This document shows positions 59,559-64,000 of a DNA stretch of 64,000 nt, piece by piece. The notes below the pieces were generated by a model, which saw nothing but the letters and a program-made list of their open reading frames with translations, had not been told where the DNA came from and ran no database searches. This DNA comes from Streptomyces rubellomurinus. GTDB lineage: Bacteria > Actinomycetota > Actinomycetes > Streptomycetales > Streptomycetaceae. A program made the translations under genes and the position numbers. The stretch's first letter is position 1. Each line of letters opens with the position of its first letter. Location: assembly GCF_000961885.1 (NCBI RefSeq), contig NZ_JZKH01000011.1, forward strand, positions 62,001 through 126,000, given 5' to 3'.

Positions 59559-60637
59559 ACGGTCACCTCGCGGGCGGCCCGGTAGAAGTCCTTCCAGCCG
59601 TCGCGCTCGCGCACCACCCCTTCGACGTACTCGCGCCACACCGCCCGGTCGGCCACCGGGTCGCGGACGACGGCGCCGAGGATGCCGGCCGTGACGTCCC
59701 CGGCGCGCAGCACGCCGTCGCCGAAGTGGGTGGCGAGCGCGAGGCCGTTGGTGACGACGGAGATCGCCTCGGCGGTGGAGAGGGTGCCGCTCGGGGTCTT
59801 CACCTTCGTCCGGCCGTCCGTGGTGAGGCCGGCCCGCAGCTCGCGGAAGACGGTCACCACGCGCCTGATCTCCTCGGCGCCGCCGGGCAGTTCGGGCAGG
59901 TCGAGGGAGCGGCCGAGCTGGTTGACCCGGCGGGTGACGATGTCGACCTCCTCGTCCAGCGAGCCCGGCAGCGGCAGCACCACGGTGTTGAAGCGGCGGC
60001 GCAGCGCGCTGGACAGCTCGTTGACGCCGCGGTCGCGGTCGTTGGCGGTGGCGATCACGTTGAAGCCGCGCACGGCCTGCGTCTCGGCGCCCAACTCCGG
60101 GATCGGGAGCGTCTTCTCGGACAGGATGGTGATCAGGCTGTCCTGCACGTCGGCCGGGATGCGGGTCAGCTCCTCGACCCGGGCGATCCGGCCCTCCGCC
60201 ATCGCCCGCATCAGCGGCGAGGGCACCAGGGCGTCCCGGCTCGGCCCGTTGGTGAGCAGCTGGGCGTAGTTCCAGCCGTACCGGACGGCCTCCTCGGGGG
60301 TGCCGGCGGTGCCCTGCACCAGCATCGTCGAGTCGCCGCTGATCGCGGCGGCCAGGTGCTCGGACACCCAGGTCTTCGCGGTGCCGGGCACGCCGAGCAG
60401 CAGCAGCGCGCGGTCCGTCGCCAGGGTGGTGACGGCGACCTCCACCACCCGGCGCGGGCCGATGTACTTGGGGGTGATCGCGGTGCCGTCCGGCAGCTCA
60501 CCGCCGAGCAGGTAGGTCGCGACGGCCCACGGCGACAGCTTCCAGCGCTCGGGGCGCGGGCGGTCGTCCTGGGCGGCCAGGGCGGCCAGTTCACCGGCGA
60601 AGGCGTCCTCGGCGTGCTGCCGCAGAACGTCGGTCAT
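59555..60637 (-). CDS. MoxR-type AAA+ ATPase
   Basis: This 360-residue ATPase has Walker A GVPGTAKT (82-89, K88), Walker B-type segment RIARVEELTRIPADVQDSLITIL, sensor 1 (FNVIATANDRDRGV) and the arginine-finger phrase SSALRRRFNTVVLPL. It is of the YehL/RavA-like MoxR group, chaperone-type machines often linked to VWA partners. AAGGAG precedes the ATG at 60637. It starts the minus arm of the module. Confidence 0.9.
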   Translation of the reverse strand: MTDVLRQHAEDAFAGELAALAAQDDRPRPERWKLSPWAVATYLLGGELPDGTAITPKYIGPRRVVEVAVTTLATDRALLLLGVPGTAKTWVSEHLAAAISGDSTMLVQGTAGTPEEAVRYGWNYAQLLTNGPSRDALVPSPLMRAMAEGRIARVEELTRIPADVQDSLITILSEKTLPIPELGAETQAVRGFNVIATANDRDRGVNELSSALRRRFNTVVLPLPGSLDEEVDIVTRRVNQLGRSLDLPELPGGAEEIRRVVTVFRELRAGLTTDGRTKVKTPSGTLSTAEAISVVTNGLALATHFGDGVLRAGDVTAGILGAVVRDPVADRAVWREYVEGVVRERDGWKDFYRAAREVTV

Positions 60638-60745
60638 GTCGGGCTCCTTCGGGTCGGCCGCCGGGCGCACGGGTGCCCCGGCGGCAGGGTGATCGGGGGG
60701 AGCCAGGTCGGCGTCCCGGCCTGTGGAACCAACCCTGCAACGCGC

Positions 60746-60796
60746 CACTGACAACGCCGGCGGGCGGACGCGACGGGCCGTCAGCCGTTGTCAGTG
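60746..60796. promoter_or_regulatory. Perfect 11-bp inverted repeat between divergent module arms
   Basis: CACTGACAACG (60746-60756) and CGTTGTCAGTG (60786-60796) are exact reverse complements separated by 29 bases. The right arm lies just upstream of TACGGT (60805-60810), which is seven bases before the SWIM gene ATG. The left arm faces the MoxR gene. The spacing would allow one protein to contact both sites and control both arms. Confidence 0.65.
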
Positions 60797-60817
60797 CCGC
60801 CGCCTACGGTCGGTCGC

Positions 60818-62143
60818 ATGGAGGAACGCTGGAGCACCGAACACGTCCTGTCCCTGGCCCCTGACGCCGCGTCGCAGAAGGCGGCGGGCAAGCTCTCCGC
60901 ACCCGCGCCGTGGTCCGGCGCGGGCACCGACGGCACCGCGCTCTGGGGCGAGTGCAGGGGCAGCGGCAGCACGCCGTACCGCACGGTGATCGAACTCGCC
61001 ACGCCCGCCTACCAGTGCAGCTGCCCCAGCCGGAAGTTCCCGTGCAAGCACGCGCTCGGACTCCTCCTGCTCTGGAGCGGCACCCCCGAGGCCGTCCCGG
61101 CCGCCGAACCGGCCGACTGGGCCGCCGACTGGATCGAGGCCCGGCAGGCGCGCGCCGAGAAGGCCGCCGAGAAGGCCGCGCAGAAGCGCGCCGAGAAGCC
61201 CGCCGCCGACCCGGAGGCCGTCCGCCGCCGGGCCGAGAAGCGCGGCGCCCGGGTCGCGGCCGGGGCGGCCGAGCTGCGGCTGCGGCTCGCCGACCGGGTC
61301 CGGCACGGCCTGGCCGACCAGTCCACGGCCGGCCCCTGGGAGGAGGTCGCCGCCCGGATGGTCGACGCGCAGGCCCCCGGCCTGGCCACCAAGGTGCGGG
61401 AGCTGGACGCCCTGCCGCAGGAGCGGCTGCTGGAGGAGTACGCGCTGCTGCACCTGCTGGCCACCGCCGCCACCCGGGTCGACGAGCTGCCGCCCGAGCT
61501 GGCCGCCACCGTCCGCAGCCGGGTCGGCTACACCCAGGACGCGGCCGAGGTGCTGTCCGGGCCGACCGTCCGGGACCGCTGGCTGGTCCTCGGCTCCAGG
61601 GACACCTCCGACGAACGGCTCACCACCCGCCGGGTCTGGGTGCGCGGCGCCAAGACCGGCCGGTACGCCCTGCTGCTCGCCTTCGGCCGCCCCGGCCAGG
61701 CCCCCGACCTCGCCCTGCCCACCGGCCGGCTGCTGGAGGCCGAGCTGGCCTTCCACCCCGGCGCCCGGCCGCTGCGCGCCGTCCTCGGCACCCGGTACGG
61801 CGCGCCCGAGCCCGGCCCGCAGGCCCCGCCGGACGGGCTCACCGTCGCCGAGGCCGTCGCCGGGTACGGCACGGCGGTGGCGGACGACCCGTGGCTGGAC
61901 AGCTGGCCGACCGTCCTGGCCGGCGTCGTGCCGGTCCGCACCCCGGACGGCTGGCACCTGACGGACGGCCACCACACCGTGCCCGTACGTCCCTCGGCCG
62001 TGCCGGAGGCGGCGCTGTGGCGGCTCACCGCGGTCTCCACCGGCCGCCCGCTGACCGTCTTCGGCGAGTACGGCCACCAGGGCTTCGCCCCGGTCACGGC
62101 CTGGTCCGCCGACCAGCGCCCGGTCGGCCTCACCCACAACTAG
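60818..62143 (+). CDS. SWIM zinc-finger protein
   Basis: This 441-residue protein has one SWIM motif, CSCPSRKFPCKH (C67, C69, C76, H78; CxCx6CxH), in an N-terminal domain. The long, Ala/Arg/Glu-rich remainder has no recognised domain. E. coli YehQ, in the yehLMPQ cluster, is a SWIM protein with similar neighbours. TACGGT ends seven bases before the ATG, suggesting leaderless transcription. The DUF5691 gene follows 11 bases downstream. Confidence 0.88.
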   Translation: MEERWSTEHVLSLAPDAASQKAAGKLSAPAPWSGAGTDGTALWGECRGSGSTPYRTVIELATPAYQCSCPSRKFPCKHALGLLLLWSGTPEAVPAAEPADWAADWIEARQARAEKAAEKAAQKRAEKPAADPEAVRRRAEKRGARVAAGAAELRLRLADRVRHGLADQSTAGPWEEVAARMVDAQAPGLATKVRELDALPQERLLEEYALLHLLATAATRVDELPPELAATVRSRVGYTQDAAEVLSGPTVRDRWLVLGSRDTSDERLTTRRVWVRGAKTGRYALLLAFGRPGQAPDLALPTGRLLEAELAFHPGARPLRAVLGTRYGAPEPGPQAPPDGLTVAEAVAGYGTAVADDPWLDSWPTVLAGVVPVRTPDGWHLTDGHHTVPVRPSAVPEAALWRLTAVSTGRPLTVFGEYGHQGFAPVTAWSADQRPVGLTHN

Positions 62144-62154
62144 GAGCACCCGGC

Positions 62155-63804
62155 ATGACGATCACCCAGGACCCGTGGGAGACCCTGCACACCACCGCCC
62201 TGCTCGGCACCGACCGCCGTCCGCTCCCGGCCGCCGCCCTGCCGCTCGCCGACGCCGTGGACCGCACCGACCCGGCCGCCGCCCTGCTGGAACTGGCCGC
62301 GCTCGCCGCCGTCCGCCGCCGGGCCGGCGCCCTGCCCGTCCCCGCCGCCGAGCCGCCCGGGCCGCCCGCGCCCGAGGACCCCCGCCCCGAACTGTCCGCG
62401 GCGGCCGCCCGCCGGCTGGCCGTCCTGCTCGCCGGCCGCTCCGGCGCCGTCAGCGGCGCCGGCCTGGCCAACCTGGCCGAACTGCTGCCGCAGTGGCTCG
62501 GCACCGCCCGCGACCGGGGCCTGCGGGCGCCCGCCGCGCTGATACCCGGCCTGCTCGACGCCGCCCGGGCCCGCAGCGAACTGCGCGCCGACGCCGTCGC
62601 GCTGGCCGGCCCGCTGGGCCGCTGGCTGGCCGAGCAGAACCCGGACTGGCGGTTCGTGCTGCGCACCGCCACCGACCGGCCGGCGGCGCGGCCGGTCGGC
62701 CAGGACGACGCGGACGCCGAGAACGCCCGGAACGCCCACCAGCTGTGGCACGAGGGCCTGTTCGCCGAGCGGGTCACCCACCTGACGCTGCTGCGCCGCA
62801 GCGATCCGGCCGCCGGGCTGGAGCTGCTGCGCAGCACCTGGTCCACCGAGCGCGCCGAGGACCGGCTGCTGTTCCTGGACGCCCTGCAGGACGGCCTCTC
62901 CCCCGCCGACGAGCCCTTCCTGGAGGCCGCGCTCGGCGACCGCAGCAAGAACGTCCGGGCCACCGCCGCCGAGCTGCTCTCCACCCTGCCCGGTTCGGCC
63001 CTGGCGCACCGGATGTCCGAGCGGGCCCTGGCCGCCGTCCGGCTCTCCGAGTCCGGCACCCACCTGCTGGTCACCCCGCCCGCCGAGTGCGACGCGGCGA
63101 TGCAGCGGGACGGCATCACGCCCAAGTCGCCGACCGGGCGCGGCGAACGGGCCTGGTGGTTCGGCGAGGTGGTGGCCGCCGCGCCGCTGTCGACCTGGCC
63201 GCGGAGCACCGGGCTGACGCCCGAGCAGCTGCTCGCGCTGCGGGTCGGCGACAGCATCGACGAGACCAGCAGCAGCTGGGCCGACGACCTGCGGGAGGCC
63301 TGGGCGCGCGCCGCCGTCCGCCAGCACGACGCCGACTGGGCCCGGGCACTGCTCGGCCCGGCCCCGGCCAGGCCCGCGCGCGGCGCCGGACGGGCCCGGG
63401 CGCCGCGCGCCACCGGCGCCCCGGCGAAGCTGCTGGCCGTCCTGCCGCCCGAGGAGCGCGCCGCCTGGACGGCCGCGTTCATCGAGGTGCACGGCCTGGG
63501 CGAGGCCTTCCAGCTGCTCGGCGCCTGCGCGGCGCCGTGGACGCCGCCGCTGTCCACGGCCGTGGTGACGGCGCTGGCCCGGGCCGCCTCCTCCGGCGCG
63601 TACCCGTGGAGCCACAGCGGGGTACTCGGGATGACGGAGCGCGCGCTGGCGCCCGAAACGGCGGCCGCCGTCGAGGAGTTGGCGGCCGAGGCGGCACCGG
63701 ACTCGGCCTGGTCGGAGACCTTCGGCCGGCTGGCCGGCACCCTGCGCTTCCGGGCGGCGATGCTCGCCGAGCTCGACGACCGAACGGGCGAGCTCGACGG
63801 CTGA
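62155..63804 (+). CDS. DUF5691 protein
   Basis: This 549-residue protein is helical and Ala/Leu/Arg-rich, possibly a HEAT-like repeat array (LLRRSDPAAGLELLRSTWST, LFLDALQDGLSPADEPFLEAALGDRSKNVRATAAELLSTL). It matches the DUF5691 family that accompanies SWIM and MoxR-VWA proteins. No catalytic motif is visible. AGGAG stands eight bases before the ATG. A partner of the DUF5682 protein is inferred. Confidence 0.82.
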   Translation: MTITQDPWETLHTTALLGTDRRPLPAAALPLADAVDRTDPAAALLELAALAAVRRRAGALPVPAAEPPGPPAPEDPRPELSAAAARRLAVLLAGRSGAVSGAGLANLAELLPQWLGTARDRGLRAPAALIPGLLDAARARSELRADAVALAGPLGRWLAEQNPDWRFVLRTATDRPAARPVGQDDADAENARNAHQLWHEGLFAERVTHLTLLRRSDPAAGLELLRSTWSTERAEDRLLFLDALQDGLSPADEPFLEAALGDRSKNVRATAAELLSTLPGSALAHRMSERALAAVRLSESGTHLLVTPPAECDAAMQRDGITPKSPTGRGERAWWFGEVVAAAPLSTWPRSTGLTPEQLLALRVGDSIDETSSSWADDLREAWARAAVRQHDADWARALLGPAPARPARGAGRARAPRATGAPAKLLAVLPPEERAAWTAAFIEVHGLGEAFQLLGACAAPWTPPLSTAVVTALARAASSGAYPWSHSGVLGMTERALAPETAAAVEELAAEAAPDSAWSETFGRLAGTLRFRAAMLAELDDRTGELDG

Positions 63805-63872
63805 ACTCGACAGCTGGCTCGACAGCTGGGCTCAACGGCGGAGCTCAGCGGCCGAGCTCGACGGCCGACGAA

Positions 63873-63912
63873 ACGGCGGGCCGGCCCCCACGGTGAGGGG
63901 CCGGCCCGCCGT
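63873..63912. terminator. Convergent hairpin terminator
   Basis: Perfect 16-bp arms (63873-63888 and 63897-63912) with an 8-nt loop lie between the DUF5691 gene and the convergent partial gene at the window edge. Confidence 0.88.
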
Positions 63913-63926
63913 CGACGTTCCCGCGG

Positions 63927-64000
63927 TCAGACCGCCGCGCGCAGGTTGGCCTCGACCCAGGCGACCACGTCCCGGGTGGGCGTGCCCGGGGTGAAGATGT
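63927..64000 (-). CDS. C-terminal end of a B12-binding acyl-CoA mutase small subunit (partial)
   Basis: The last 24 codons of a minus-strand gene are visible, ending at TGA (63927-63929). The peptide IFTPGTPTRDVVAWVEANL then RAAV resembles the C-terminus of cobalamin-binding mutase domains, where a TPGT phrase precedes the last helix. A stand-alone small subunit (IcmB-like) would complement the mutase large subunit at 18306-19895, which lacks this domain. Only the tail is present, so the identification is provisional. Confidence 0.65.
   Translation of the reverse strand, partial: IFTPGTPTRDVVAWVEANLRAAV

Noticed and set aside
56016-63804. Reading the MoxR-VWA module as a phage-defence island
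   Set aside because: No effector (nuclease, TIR, protease with clear motif), no mobile element and no atypical composition is visible, and the set appears to be a conserved housekeeping-like group. Defence remains a possibility, not a call.

Overview
The window is high-GC actinobacterial chromosome, most likely Streptomyces or Kitasatospora. Third-codon GC is very high, GTG/TTG starts are common, and leaderless-type promoters occur. The gene order sucCD / perM-like / purN-purH / folD / mdh / trpS / sdhCDAB / nucleoside transporter-cdd-deoA / add is, from memory, close to a core segment of the S. coelicolor chromosome. I see no rRNA, tRNA, insertion sequence, prophage or CRISPR array, so this is core genome with a few unusual islands.

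Layout. 0-9.3 kb: a partial gene, a VanZ-like protein, a PhzF-like isomerase, small surface and secreted proteins (one with a LASTG sorting signal), adenosine deaminase, a LysR/MFS divergent pair, and a Uma2 protein overlapped by an untracked 52-residue ORF. 9.3-16.6 kb: a nucleoside uptake and salvage cluster on the minus strand, ordered lipoprotein, ABC ATPase, two permeases, cytidine deaminase and thymidine phosphorylase. 16.8-24.1 kb: an M20 amidohydrolase, a methylmalonyl-CoA mutase-type large subunit without its B12 domain, an SDR, a secreted alpha/beta hydrolase, a UraD-like protein and a lipoprotein. 24.4-27.8 kb: sdhCDAB. 27.9-33.2 kb: an FG-GAP exported protein, a D-Ala-D-Ala carboxypeptidase, a YihY protein and a GT2 glycosyltransferase. 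33.3-39.7 kb: two large paralogous TagF-like polymer synthases. 39.8-49.9 kb: 2'-5' RNA ligase-like protein, trpS, a CBS/DUF21 protein, mdh, folD, purH and purN. 49.9-55.7 kb: a PerM/DUF6350 protein, a LuxR-HTH/sigma-like/transmembrane fusion, and sucD-sucC. 56-63.8 kb: a five-gene MoxR AAA+/VWA/DUF5682/SWIM/DUF5691 module. The right edge holds the C-terminus of a B12-binding mutase small subunit.

Two signals stand out. First, a near-perfect palindrome, YTACGCGCGTAR, sits in non-coding DNA upstream of add, deoA, the nucleoside-binding lipoprotein gene and purN-purH. In two cases it runs into a plausible -10 box. This looks like one purine/nucleoside regulon. Second, the divergent MoxR-VWA module carries a large protein whose N-terminus resembles the TraB/EreA-like superfamily (two GxxH motifs and a Glu). 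A perfect 11-bp inverted repeat lies between its two arms. It is the best candidate here for an uncharacterised multi-protein machine.

Other points of note are the one-chain sigma-like/LuxR/membrane fusion, a TagF-like enzyme with Gln in place of a catalytic His, and two genes whose best ribosome-binding site points to a non-canonical start codon (ATC and CTG). All homology calls were made by eye from motifs and family knowledge; no search was run.
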